Notes under the pieces: model-generated
Told to the model about the DNA's origin: nothing
What the model saw: only the letters and a program-made list of their open reading frames with translations
The model's database searches: none
Position numbers and translations under genes: made by a program
DNA from: an uncultured Nesterenkonia sp.
GTDB lineage: Bacteria; Actinomycetota; Actinomycetes; Actinomycetales; Micrococcaceae
Length of the DNA: 64,000 nucleotides
Assembly: GCA_947494195.1 (NCBI GenBank)
Contig: CANLUC010000001.1
Coordinates: forward strand, 1 to 64,000
Direction of reading: 5' to 3'
Part shown: piece after piece, positions 47,150 to 55,524 of the stretch
Numbering within the stretch: position 1 is the first letter of the stretch
Layout of the letters: each line of letters opens with the position of its first letter

Positions 47150-48364
47150 ATGACGGGACTCTGGATGACCGGCTTCACCCCTGCCTCACCTGCTGCGCCA
47201 ACCTCCCCTGTTGCCCCTGAGCCGCTGCTCAGCCTCGGGCTGCTGGCGAACTCCTCGATGGAGAACGAGCGCCGGCTGCCGATCCACCCCCACCATCTGG
47301 ATCGGATCGACCCGGACATTCGCGCGCGAATGATCGTGGAGCGCGGCTATGGCGACGACTTCCAGTTGGAACCCGGCTACCTCGAATCCCGCGTCGGCAC
47401 AGTGGGCGAACGCGCCGAGGTGATCGACGCCGCCGATGTGCTGCTGCTGCCCAAGCCGCAGGCCGAAGATGTGGAAGCCATGCCCGCCGGCCGAGTACTG
47501 TGGGGGTGGCCGCACTGCGTGCAGGATGCCGCCATGACACAGACCGCGATCGATGGACGACTGACGCTGATCGCTTTTGAGGCGATGCAGCATTGGACCC
47601 GCCGGGGCGACTTCAGTCTGCATGTGTTCCACATGAACAACGAGCTGGCCGGATACTGCTCCGTCATCCACGCCACGAGCCTGATCGGCTCCACCGGGGA
47701 TTACGGACCGCGGCTGAGCGCCGTGGTCATCGGCTTCGGCGCGACAGCCCGCGGAGCGGTGACCGCGCTGAAGGCGCACGGCATCCACGACATCCAGGTG
47801 CTCACCCAGCGCGGAGCCACGGCGGTGGGCTCACCCATCCACTCCGCGCACATCGCCCAGCTCAAGACCGACGGCGGACCTACCCACCTCAGCACGGTCC
47901 CCACCCAGGACGGGGACGTGCTGCTTCCGGAGTTTCTGGCCTCCCACGACATCGTGGTCAACTGCACGCTCCAGGACGTGGCGGCACCCTTGACCTACCT
48001 GCGCAACGAGGATCTGGATCTCTTTGCCCCGGGAAGTCTGATCATCGATGTCTCCTGCGACGCCGGTATGGGTTTCGAATGGGCCAAGCCCACTACCTTC
48101 GATGACCCCATGTTCACTGTCGGCAAAGGCGTGAACTACTACGCCGTGGACCACACCCCCTCCTACCTCTGGAACTCAGCCACCTGGGAGGTCAGCGAGG
48201 CGATCCTTCCGTTCCTGCGCACCGTCATGGAGGGACCGGCCGCGTGGGCAAAGAACCTCACGATCTCGCGCGCCATCGAGATCCACGACGGCGTCATCCA
48301 GAACCACAGCATCCTGGACTTCCAGGACCGGGAGCCCGTCTACCCCCACCGGCGCACCGTCTAG
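47150..48364 (+). CDS. N5-(carboxyethyl)ornithine synthase-like dehydrogenase
   Basis: A 404-aa member of the alanine dehydrogenase/saccharopine dehydrogenase group. LANSSMENERRLPIHPHHLDRI is the characteristic opening of CEOS-type enzymes, which reductively couple pyruvate to ornithine or lysine with NADPH. The NAD(P)-binding motif is AVVIGFGATARGAVTALKAHG. SCDAGMGFEWAKPTTF and NYYAVDHTPSYLW are conserved. The first 25 residues are variable, so the start may be internal; a strong AAGGAAGGAG lies 20 bp upstream of this ATG. Link to the arginine genes 33 kb away is only metabolic. Confidence 0.8.
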   Translation: MTGLWMTGFTPASPAAPTSPVAPEPLLSLGLLANSSMENERRLPIHPHHLDRIDPDIRARMIVERGYGDDFQLEPGYLESRVGTVGERAEVIDAADVLLLPKPQAEDVEAMPAGRVLWGWPHCVQDAAMTQTAIDGRLTLIAFEAMQHWTRRGDFSLHVFHMNNELAGYCSVIHATSLIGSTGDYGPRLSAVVIGFGATARGAVTALKAHGIHDIQVLTQRGATAVGSPIHSAHIAQLKTDGGPTHLSTVPTQDGDVLLPEFLASHDIVVNCTLQDVAAPLTYLRNEDLDLFAPGSLIIDVSCDAGMGFEWAKPTTFDDPMFTVGKGVNYYAVDHTPSYLWNSATWEVSEAILPFLRTVMEGPAAWAKNLTISRAIEIHDGVIQNHSILDFQDREPVYPHRRTV

Positions 48365-48432
48365 CTATCCTGAGAGCACGTTCAGGGTGAACTGCCTCAC
48401 CGTCCTCCTGCCTCAGCAGTGAGGGGTCCTCG

Positions 48433-48993
48433 ATGAGCACCGCATCAGAATCCGCAACACCAGATCCCACAGGATCAAAGTCCGCTGCACCACGCCCCAC
48501 CCAGCCAGAACCCACGGGCCGGCTGCAGGACGGCCCGCTGGGCCGGGAACTTCGCCTGGAGCGTGGCTTCCAGTTGTCTATCGAGGAGGTCTGGGCCGCA
48601 ATGACGGAATCTGCGCAGCTCGAAGAATGGATCGGCCGCTGGGAGGGAGACCCTGCCTCCGGGAAGGTCACGTTCCTGATGACCGCAGAGAGTGACGATG
48701 CGCCGCCGGCGGAGTGCATCATCCGGGACTGCCGTCCGCCGCACAGCTTCGCCGCAGAGACCGGCGTCTGTTCCAATGTCTGGCCTCTGCGTTTTGAGCT
48801 GCGCCAGGAGGCGGACACCACGGAACTAGTCTTCGCCCAGCGCGCCTCTGACGAGTCGCTGGGCAGCGTGGGGCCCGGATGGGAGTACTACCTCGACCGT
48901 CTGGCCAGCGTACTGGCAGGAGCGGAAGCCTCTGAGGTGAATTGGGAGGACTATTACCCCCGGCTCGCGGAGTACTCCGAGCAGCTGCGCTGA
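48433..48993 (+). CDS. SRPBCC (AHSA1-like) domain protein
   Basis: A 186-aa protein with a disordered 35-residue Ser/Thr/Pro-rich start, then a helix-grip fold. LRLERGFQLSIEEVWAAMTESAQLEEWIG is the standard AHSA1 N-terminal strand and helices, and WEYYLDRLASVLAG is part of the C-terminal helix. A GAGGGG ribosome binding site precedes the ATG at 48433. Possible chaperone-related or small-molecule-binding protein; no specific role. Confidence 0.8.
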   Translation: MSTASESATPDPTGSKSAAPRPTQPEPTGRLQDGPLGRELRLERGFQLSIEEVWAAMTESAQLEEWIGRWEGDPASGKVTFLMTAESDDAPPAECIIRDCRPPHSFAAETGVCSNVWPLRFELRQEADTTELVFAQRASDESLGSVGPGWEYYLDRLASVLAGAEASEVNWEDYYPRLAEYSEQLR

Positions 48994-49417
48994 GCTGTGG
49001 CGTGGAGTGCGGATCGGCGGACCTCACGGCCGGCGCAGAGTGGGGGCAGACCCACCAGCGCCAGTTCGTCGTGGTCCGGCCCGGCTAGAGAGGCCATAGC
49101 CGGAACCAGAGTCACCACTTTTACCACCCACCTATGGTTTATTCCGGCCAGCAGCACTAGCGACACTGTTATACGACGAAGTCTCACGATGCCAAATCCT
49201 GTGTGCCATCTAGGTCAAACAGGAGCTCGGATGCATTCGTAATGGACCTAGAACCCTGTACTCAGAATTAGACCGTCTGCTTTGTAGCGTAAATGCAGGA
49301 CGACAACCAAGACACGCGGACGTTGAACACTGAACTTCGATCGGGCTGCGTCCACCTAGCGATACCTCTAGCCGGCGGCGCGTAGTCCGCCTTCCCAAGC
49401 TGCACTCCGAGCCTTCT
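48994..49417. other. Gene-free, lower-GC stretch
   Basis: Over 400 bp with no supported gene. Composition falls toward 50-55% GC from about 49100. An 8-bp inverted repeat (49209-49216 and 49245-49252, TCTAGGTC) is the only structure seen. The short frames on both strands have no recognisable domain. It borders a lineage-specific lipoprotein gene and may be a decayed insertion. Confidence 0.5.
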
Positions 49418-50116
49418 TTATAGCTCCACCTCTATGTCGACCGCGTCGCCGACCTCTTCATAATTTGCGTTCACAGGAGCACTCCATGTGACTCGAACGC
49501 TCTCAACGTCCTCCGCCTTAGAGTTCTCCAGTACAAAATAGAAACTGCCGCTATGCGAAGTACCTGACATCAAGTCTCCGGCGATGTGGTCAGACAGCCA
49601 AAGGTCGGACTCTAGTTGCTCACCCGTACTCGTCGCGATTGTGGCTTGAGATGCATAGAAAGTCGTGTCATCTTCGCCAGTATTTTCAACACTCAGATCG
49701 ATCTGTACATAATCAATGTTCTCAGTTTCCATCATACTTTGCATCTCGGCAGAGAGTTCGCCTGAAGCGGCATTTACCTGCTCGATATCCAGTGTGATCG
49801 GACCGGTCTCTATGGTGTCGATGTCATCTTGGCGGGCATGAAGCGTGAACGTGCCCCCTTCATTCTCAACTTGCTCCCCGACCTGCGTATCCCATCCGCC
49901 ACCGGCGCTGGCCTCGCCAGACGCCTCATCACTTCCATCTGACTCCTTTGGAGTGGACTCAGCCTCGGGGCTGTCGCCCTGAGCCTCTTCAGAATCCGCG
50001 CTAGAGTTATTCTGCGAGCCCCCCTCAGCCTCGGAGCCTGAGTCACCCTCTCCGCTGCCACAGGCAGAAAGGAGGAGCAGTGACGCTATTGCTAGACCTA
50101 ATCCTTTATTCTTCAC
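49418..50116 (-). CDS. Lipoprotein with DUF4352-like beta-sandwich domain
   Basis: A 232-aa secreted lipoprotein. The signal peptide ends in lipobox LSAC (Cys19). A Ser/Glu/Gly/Asp-rich acidic linker runs to about residue 80. A domain with FTLHARQDDIDTIETGPI, YVQIDLSVENTGEDDTTFYAS and SGSFYFVLENSKAEDVESV follows, a pattern of antiparallel strands as in DUF4352/immunoprotective extracellular domains. It starts with GTG (50116) after AAGGAT. GC content is clearly lower than in neighbouring genes, which suggests acquisition from another source or relaxed selection. Function unknown. Confidence 0.8.
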   Translation of the reverse strand: MKNKGLGLAIASLLLLSACGSGEGDSGSEAEGGSQNNSSADSEEAQGDSPEAESTPKESDGSDEASGEASAGGGWDTQVGEQVENEGGTFTLHARQDDIDTIETGPITLDIEQVNAASGELSAEMQSMMETENIDYVQIDLSVENTGEDDTTFYASQATIATSTGEQLESDLWLSDHIAGDLMSGTSHSGSFYFVLENSKAEDVESVRVTWSAPVNANYEEVGDAVDIEVEL

Positions 50117-50469
50117 TTTTATCCTTACGCAGTCGTGCCGGGAGAACCCGCGGTCAAATTTTTAGAATGTTTCAGATATAAACATAGTGCAATACTCTGG
50201 AACTTCGACTAGATTACATCATCGAGTTGCAGCTCAGTCGATCGACCCTGAATCCTGATGAACTATAGCTTTACTGACTATTCGCGTGACACAAGATCCC
50301 GCTCTAATCCGATCTGGCAGTGGTAGCAACTCCAAGCGTTGGTAGTTTTGGTTCTCGCTGCTCGGGCGAGTGTCTCTGGTGATGACTCCGCGCGGGTTAC
50401 TCACAGTGGCACAAGAGTCGATGGACACCACCATGCCGACACCATCGCCAGAGTGGATAGTCTGGCGGG
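50117..50469. other. AT-rich gene-free stretch
   Basis: About 350 bp between the divergent lipoprotein and phosphatase genes. The first 170 bp are AT-rich (runs such as AAATTTTTAGAATG and ATATAAACATAG) and probably hold the lipoprotein promoter, but no confident -35/-10 pair is assigned. Nothing else recognised. Confidence 0.5.
50458..50463 (+). promoter_or_regulatory. -10 element of the histidine phosphatase gene (leaderless)
   Basis: TAGTCT ends 6 bp before the ATG at 50470. Confidence 0.45.
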
Positions 50470-51162
50470 ATGGCCACAGTGATCCTCGTGCGGCACGGCC
50501 GCACCACAGCAAATGCGACAGGACTTCTCGCGGGCAGGGCCGAGGGCGTCAGCCTGGACGAGACCGGACGGGACCAAGCTGTCAGCACCGCAGACCGGCT
50601 CGCGACCGTTCGGCTCGCCGCGGTGGTGTCCAGCCCGCTGGAGCGCTGCCAGCAGACGGCGCAGCACATCCTCGACCGCCAGGCGGCCGCTCCCCAGGCC
50701 CCGGTCGACGACGATCTCACCGAATGCGACTACGGCCAGTGGCAGGGCCGCAAACTGGCTGACCTCGCGACCGAAGACCTGTGGCCGATGGTGCAGTCCC
50801 AACCGTCCGCCGTCGTCTTCCCCGACGGTGAAGCCATGGCCGCGATGCAGGCTCGGGCGGTGGCAGCGATTCGCCGCCGCGATACAGCCATCGACGCTGA
50901 GCATGGGCCCGAGGCCGTGTGGGTGGCGGTCAGTCATGGTGACGTCATCAAGTCGATCCTCGCCGACGCGCTCGGCATGCACCTGGACTTGTTCCAGCGC
51001 ATCAACGTGGGGCCCGCCTCCGTCTCGATCGTGCGCTATGGCGCGGGCCGGCCGAGCGTCTACGCGACCAACACCGACGCGGGCGATCTTGCGTGGCTGT
51101 CCAAGGGCATCGGATCTGGCGACGCACCGGTAGGTGGCGGCGCGGGACACGAGAAACCGTGA
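50470..51162 (+). CDS. Histidine phosphatase (MSMEG_4193-type phosphomutase family)
   Basis: A 230-aa protein. The RHG signature is at residues 8-10 (VILVRHGRTTANATG), SSPLERCQQTAQ carries the second phosphate-binding Arg, and VAVSHGDVIKSILADALG holds the second catalytic His. It belongs to the small actinobacterial group that travels with DUF3090 and SCO1664-family genes, exactly as here. The substrate is unknown; in many relatives this set lies beside the mycothiol gene mshC. Confidence 0.9.
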   Translation: MATVILVRHGRTTANATGLLAGRAEGVSLDETGRDQAVSTADRLATVRLAAVVSSPLERCQQTAQHILDRQAAAPQAPVDDDLTECDYGQWQGRKLADLATEDLWPMVQSQPSAVVFPDGEAMAAMQARAVAAIRRRDTAIDAEHGPEAVWVAVSHGDVIKSILADALGMHLDLFQRINVGPASVSIVRYGAGRPSVYATNTDAGDLAWLSKGIGSGDAPVGGGAGHEKP

Positions 51163-51174
51163 ACCACAAACGCC

Positions 51175-51180
51175 TAGACT
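51175..51180 (+). promoter_or_regulatory. -10 element of the DUF3090 gene (leaderless)
   Basis: TAGACT ends 6 bp before the ATG at 51187. Confidence 0.45.
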
Positions 51181-51186
51181 ATTGAT

Positions 51187-51741
51187 ATGCCTACACGTGT
51201 TCACGAGTTCGACTGGCCTGACCGGGTAGTCATCGGCACCATCGGCCTCCCAGGGGCGCGCACGTTCTACCTGCAGGTGCGCGCGGGAACCCGAGTGGTG
51301 AGCATCGCCCTGGAGAAGCAGCAGTCGGCCCAGCTTGCGGAGAAGATCGACGAGATCCTCGACCAGCTCATCGCCGTGGAGGGCAACCCCTTCAGCGTTC
51401 CCACGGGCACTCCCCCGGAGCTCGTCGACAATGACGACCTCGACGCCGTGGAGGAAGATTTCCGCACCGGCGTGATGAGCCTGGGATGGGATCCCACCAC
51501 GGCCCAGGTCATCATCGAGGCCCACCCCCTCGCGGAGGGTGATGTCGACGAGGACTACGAATCCCCGGACGCGGACAGCGCCGAGGAGACCGAGATGCTG
51601 CTGGTGCGGATCCCGGTGGGCACCGCACGTGCGTTCGCCAAACGCACCCTCGAGGTCGTGGGCGCGGGGCGCCCGGCGTGCCCCCTCTGCGGTTACCCCA
51701 TGGATGCGGACGGGCATACCTGCACTCTTCCCGAGGGCTGA
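51187..51741 (+). CDS. DUF3090 domain protein
   Basis: A 184-aa actinobacterial protein of unknown function. VIGTIGLPGARTFYLQVRAGTRVVSIALEKQQ is the conserved N-terminal block. The C-terminus ends with a CPLC ... DGHTC pattern that looks like a small zinc-binding site. Its stop overlaps the next start by one base (TGATG), so the downstream SCO1664-like gene is coupled. It appears to have its own leaderless promoter. Confidence 0.88.
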   Translation: MPTRVHEFDWPDRVVIGTIGLPGARTFYLQVRAGTRVVSIALEKQQSAQLAEKIDEILDQLIAVEGNPFSVPTGTPPELVDNDDLDAVEEDFRTGVMSLGWDPTTAQVIIEAHPLAEGDVDEDYESPDADSAEETEMLLVRIPVGTARAFAKRTLEVVGAGRPACPLCGYPMDADGHTCTLPEG

Positions 51742-52508
51742 TGGCAGCCGCAGACCTGGTGACCGCCGAGTTGACGCTCACCGGCCGCATCACGACGGCG
51801 TCCAACGCGACGTTTCTGGGGACCATCGGCGAGGTGGTGGTCGTCTATAAACCGATGGCAGGCGAGAGTCCGCTGTGGGACTTCCCAGACGGCGCCCTGG
51901 CGCACCGGGAGGTGGCCGCCTACCTGGTCTCGCAGGCCCTCGGCTGGGACGTGGTGCCGCACACCTGGCTGCGCGATGGCCCGCTGGGCGGAGGAATGGT
52001 GCAGCTCTGGAAGGAGCAGGACCCCGAGCAGGACGCGGTCGACCTGGTCGCGGCGGATGAGGTGCCAGTGAGCGGCTGGAAGCAGGTCCTCGAAGGACAG
52101 GACCAGAGCGGACGCATGGTCGCCCTCATCCACGAAGACACGCCCGCGCTGCGCCGCATGGCCGTGTTCGATCTGATCGTCAACAACGCCGACCGCAAGG
52201 GCGACCACGTTCTCGCCATGCCGGAGGGCCACCGCCACGGCGTGGACCACGGGCTCACCTTCCATCAAGAGCACAAGCTGCGCACGGTCCTCTGGGGATG
52301 GCTGGGAGAAGCTCTGACCGAGGACGAACTCGAAGGCATCGACCGCGTCACTGAGGGACTGGACAGTGACCTGGGCCGGGAGCTGGCGGAGCTGCTCACC
52401 GCCCAGGAAGTCGCAGCGCTGGCTGCTCGTTGCGCACGGTTGCGCTTGACCAGGCGGTTTCCGGCTCCCGCGGGTGAGATGCCAGCAGTCCCCTGGCCGC
52501 TGTTCTAA
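51741..52508 (+). CDS. SCO1664-family kinase-like protein
   Basis: A 255-aa protein with a reduced PI3/4-kinase-like or HipA-like fold: VVVYKPMAGESPLWDFPDG (nucleotide lysine region), LIVNNADRKGDHVL (catalytic Asn/Asp) and GVDHGLTFHQE (metal-binding Asp). Conserved with DUF3090 in actinobacteria; whether it is an active kinase is unknown. The mshC gene that often follows is not present: an AI-2E transporter lies downstream on the opposite strand. Confidence 0.85.
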   Translation: MAAADLVTAELTLTGRITTASNATFLGTIGEVVVVYKPMAGESPLWDFPDGALAHREVAAYLVSQALGWDVVPHTWLRDGPLGGGMVQLWKEQDPEQDAVDLVAADEVPVSGWKQVLEGQDQSGRMVALIHEDTPALRRMAVFDLIVNNADRKGDHVLAMPEGHRHGVDHGLTFHQEHKLRTVLWGWLGEALTEDELEGIDRVTEGLDSDLGRELAELLTAQEVAALAARCARLRLTRRFPAPAGEMPAVPWPLF

Positions 52509-52586
52509 TCCGAAGCCGCGCGCGGGAGAGACCCTTCGAGAGCCCAGCCCCGCCTGGCACCGGTAGCGGTTTCCTCTTGAGAGAAC

Positions 52587-53840
52587 TCACGGACGAGACG
52601 GACTCGGCTCGTCCTCTGACGCGCCGTCCTCAAGGCCGCCGTCGGAGTCTGGGTGGTGGTTGGCGCGATGGTCGTCGCGGCCCCGGTGTGCCGCGTCGAT
52701 CTGCTCCCTCGCTTCAGCAACAGGGCCAAACTCTTTCGTGCGGTCGCGCCCGGTCCAGACCTTGATGATGTCCCACGCGACAGCCGTCAGGGGGACCGAC
52801 AACAGTGCACCGATCACACCCGCCAATACCGTGCCAGCGGTCAGGGCAATCAGTATCACCAGAGCGTGGAGGTTCAACGCCTGGGCCATCACCAACGGCT
52901 GAAGCAGGTTTCCGTCCAGCTGCTGAATGACGATGACCACGACCAGAAGGATCAGCGCGGTGACCGGACCACTGGCGACGAGGGCGACCAGGGTCGCCAA
53001 GGCCCCGGCGACGGTGGCACCTATGACCGGGATGAAGCCACCGAGGAAGATGACCACGCCAAGGGGCAGCGCCAGCGGAACCTGAAGGATGAGCATCGCG
53101 ACGGTGATGCCGATGGCGTCGATCGCCGCAATCAGGGCGGTCCCTCGGATGTAGCTGCCGAAGGTCTGGACCGCGCGATCGCCGGACGCTATCCACTTGT
53201 CGCGGAAATCTTGCGGCGTCCAGGAGATGAAGAACGCCCAGATTCGATCGCCATCTTTGAGAAAGAAGAAAAGGATGACAAGCAGCAGGATCAATCCGGT
53301 GACAAAGCTGCCCGCAGCGCCCAGAGTGCTCACCGCGCCCGTCCCGAACTCTGAACTCGTGACGAAGGACGACACCGAATCAATCCCGGCGTCGATCTGC
53401 TCCTGGTCAATGGTGATGCCGAAGTTGCTCAAGAGGTCATTGACCACGTTGCGCAATTCGGTGAACCCCTGGCCGGCCTGGTCCACCAAGGTGGACCACT
53501 GATTGAGCACCGAGAAGAACAGGCCAGTGCCCACCCCGCCGAGCACGAGCAGAGAACCCAGCAGAACCACCCAGGCGGCGAGTACGGCGGGCATGACCCG
53601 TCGCGCGAGATGCACAAGGGGCCACAGCGCGCACGCCAGAATGAGGGCCAGCAAGGCGGGAATGACCACCACCGTCAAATTCAACATGGCGAATACCAGC
53701 AGGCCTGTCACTGCGCCGATGAGCAGCAGCTGCAGCGCTCGAACGCTCACTCGGCCCATGACATCGGTCCACAATCCCGCGACAGTGAAGCGTCCGCGGC
53801 GGCTGCTCTCGTGTATCGATTCGTTCGGCATATCCGCCAT
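52587..53840 (-). CDS. AI-2E family transporter
   Basis: A 417-aa membrane protein with about eight segments. Conserved features are LLVILFFFLKDGDRIWAFF, the LGVVIFLGGFIPVIGATVAG block and QQLDGNLLQPLVMAQALNLH, all typical of the AI-2E/PerM family. Family members export signalling molecules or act as Na+/H+ antiporters in halophiles; the latter would suit a salt-adapted host but is inference. The ATG at 53840 is preferred because GGGAG lies at proper distance; an ATG at 53846 is also possible. The acidic C-terminal tail is about 60 residues. Confidence 0.9.
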   Translation of the reverse strand: MADMPNESIHESSRRGRFTVAGLWTDVMGRVSVRALQLLLIGAVTGLLVFAMLNLTVVVIPALLALILACALWPLVHLARRVMPAVLAAWVVLLGSLLVLGGVGTGLFFSVLNQWSTLVDQAGQGFTELRNVVNDLLSNFGITIDQEQIDAGIDSVSSFVTSSEFGTGAVSTLGAAGSFVTGLILLLVILFFFLKDGDRIWAFFISWTPQDFRDKWIASGDRAVQTFGSYIRGTALIAAIDAIGITVAMLILQVPLALPLGVVIFLGGFIPVIGATVAGALATLVALVASGPVTALILLVVVIVIQQLDGNLLQPLVMAQALNLHALVILIALTAGTVLAGVIGALLSVPLTAVAWDIIKVWTGRDRTKEFGPVAEAREQIDAAHRGRDDHRANHHPDSDGGLEDGASEDEPSPSRP

Positions 53841-53933
53841 CTGCATCTCCCGCGCCCTAGTTGTGTCGAAAAGCTTCTCTCACGATACTGGCGTTCTTCG
53901 GTGACATCGTGCTGGCAACCGTGCCAGCCAGTC

Positions 53934-54341
53934 CTAGTCGATATCTCCGCCGGCCGAATCGGCGTGCGTGTCCGGAGCTCCGGAATTGATTCCTGGGCGG
54001 GGCCAGACGGCGCGGAGTATACGTATGGCCTCGTCCAGGTTCGTGCCCGATCGGGTGCTGGTGTCGGCGAGTTGCCGGGCGGCGGCGAGCACGGGCTGCG
54101 CTGTGGTCGTGGCGCTATGACTGACACGAGTGCCCCCGGTGCGTGCAGTCAGGAAGCCTTCGCTCTCCAATGATTTGTATGCCTTCGCCACGGTGCCTGG
54201 GGCGAGGCCCAGATCCTTCGCGAGCTGACGGACCGAGGGCAGCCGTTCACCGGCCGCGAGCTGTCCGGACAAGATGAGGCCGCGGATCTGATCGCGAACC
54301 TGTTCCGTGGGCGGCGTGGATCCTGACAGAGCGATCATCAT
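53934..54341 (-). CDS. GntR-family transcriptional regulator, YtrA-type
   Basis: A 135-aa one-domain repressor. The winged helix occupies residues 10-75: TEQVRDQIRGLILSGQLAAG, RLPSVRQLAKDLGLAPGTVAKAYK and LESEGFLTARTGGTRVS. A short C-terminal dimerisation helix is present but no ligand-binding domain, as in the YtrA group. It overlaps the end of a membrane-protein gene by 4 bp and is translated from the same mRNA. It probably binds the inverted repeat at 55294-55321 in front of that gene. Confidence 0.9.
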   Translation of the reverse strand: MMIALSGSTPPTEQVRDQIRGLILSGQLAAGERLPSVRQLAKDLGLAPGTVAKAYKSLESEGFLTARTGGTRVSHSATTTAQPVLAAARQLADTSTRSGTNLDEAIRILRAVWPRPGINSGAPDTHADSAGGDID

Positions 54342-55255
54342 GACGAGGCCATCGCCTTAGCTCCTCGAGGCACCAGCATCGCGGACAGGAACACGGAGGC
54401 CCAGAGGGCGACCCCGAGGGTCAACACCACGAAGCTGGCACCGGAGAGGGCGGGCTCCAGCGCCGCGAAGGCCGTCCAAGAGTTCACCGTTCCCCCAGCA
54501 CCCGTGAACGAGGATCGCAGCGAGGAAGTTCCTGCGAGGGACTCGAGGATGAGCCCAAAATGAGTCAGCAGCGCTCCTGTGGTGACCGCCATGACGTTGC
54601 GTGTGCGCACTTTCCTGGCGTATGCGTCACGGATGTGGTCGTGCCTCAGAGCGGGCCGTGAAATGAGGAACAGGTCGAGGTACGCCAGTGCGAGAAGTAT
54701 GGCCAGCAGGATCAAACACGGTAAGGAGTAATACCACCCGTAGATGGTGGTGCCCATTCCCTGTTGGCCACCGATCTCAACCATGTACATGGTGTAGCGA
54801 CCCGTCCGCTCGTCCGGGCTCGAGGCTATTCCGGCAATGATGGTGGCCAGCAGGATGAATGCCACCACCACGGCGGGAATGGCGAACCACCACCAGCGCC
54901 CGAAGCTGACGGGTGTCCTGGGAGTGAGGGTTGCGGCCCCCCGCCCGCCGCGTGGCTTCGTGGGGAACGCCAGAAACACGAGTCCGAGTATCCCGAGCAC
55001 CAGCGGGCCGGTGAACCGGTCATCCATGTACCAGTCTGTGACCTCCCTCGGTACCTTGAAAGGCAGGATCAAGGTCGCCCCAGCCAGGCGCTGCGCCGAC
55101 ACTCCGAGAATCAGGAGCACTCCGACGAGTGCGGGGATCACCCGGTTCGAGCCGTCCGGCAAGCTCTTCCTGCGGCCAGAGAACAGCCACCAGACAAGAG
55201 CAAGAACAAGTCCCGCAAGTAGAAAATCGAAGACTCGAAGTATCAGCCACGCCAT
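54338..55255 (-). CDS. Polytopic membrane protein controlled by a GntR regulator
   Basis: A 305-aa protein with about eight hydrophobic segments in two blocks, separated by a cytoplasmic-looking basic stretch (RPALRHDHIRDAYARKVRTRN). No family is recognised. YtrA-type regulators usually sit with ABC transporter permeases, but no ATP-binding subunit is encoded here. The ATG at 55255 (MAWLILRVF) follows AAGGG; an upstream ATG at 55270 is also in frame. Function unknown. Confidence 0.75.
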   Translation of the reverse strand: MAWLILRVFDFLLAGLVLALVWWLFSGRRKSLPDGSNRVIPALVGVLLILGVSAQRLAGATLILPFKVPREVTDWYMDDRFTGPLVLGILGLVFLAFPTKPRGGRGAATLTPRTPVSFGRWWWFAIPAVVVAFILLATIIAGIASSPDERTGRYTMYMVEIGGQQGMGTTIYGWYYSLPCLILLAILLALAYLDLFLISRPALRHDHIRDAYARKVRTRNVMAVTTGALLTHFGLILESLAGTSSLRSSFTGAGGTVNSWTAFAALEPALSGASFVVLTLGVALWASVFLSAMLVPRGAKAMASS

Positions 55256-55293
55256 GTCCACGCCCTTCATTGTTGTGTCACCCAGAAGGTACA

Positions 55294-55321
55294 CAACTGT
55301 ATCATCGGAGTGCTACAGTTG
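55294..55321. promoter_or_regulatory. YtrA-type operator
   Basis: Perfect inverted repeat CAACTGTA (55294-55301), 12-bp spacer, TACAGTTG (55314-55321). It lies 39 bp upstream of the membrane-protein start. Short half-sites spaced by about 12-13 bp are typical for YtrA-type GntR proteins, so autoregulation of this operon is inferred. Confidence 0.65.
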
Positions 55322-55524
55322 ACGTGGTGCGGATCGCCAGAAAATCTGTATGAACGCAAAGAAGTTCAATTGCCTCAAGGGGGTACTTGAAATGCCCAAA
55401 GTTCTTTGGTCCGGAGTACCTGATACAGCGCAACTCCCCCAACTAGACGAAGAATGCCCGCAAGCCGACTGGCCTAGGGGCGCGACCAGCATCGCTCATC
55501 TGGGGGGTATTGGACTTCCCCTAA

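Noticed and set aside
48954-49187. 78-codon minus-strand frame, considered as a transposase remnant
   Set aside because: No DDE or helix-turn-helix signature, and it overlaps the end of the SRPBCC gene.
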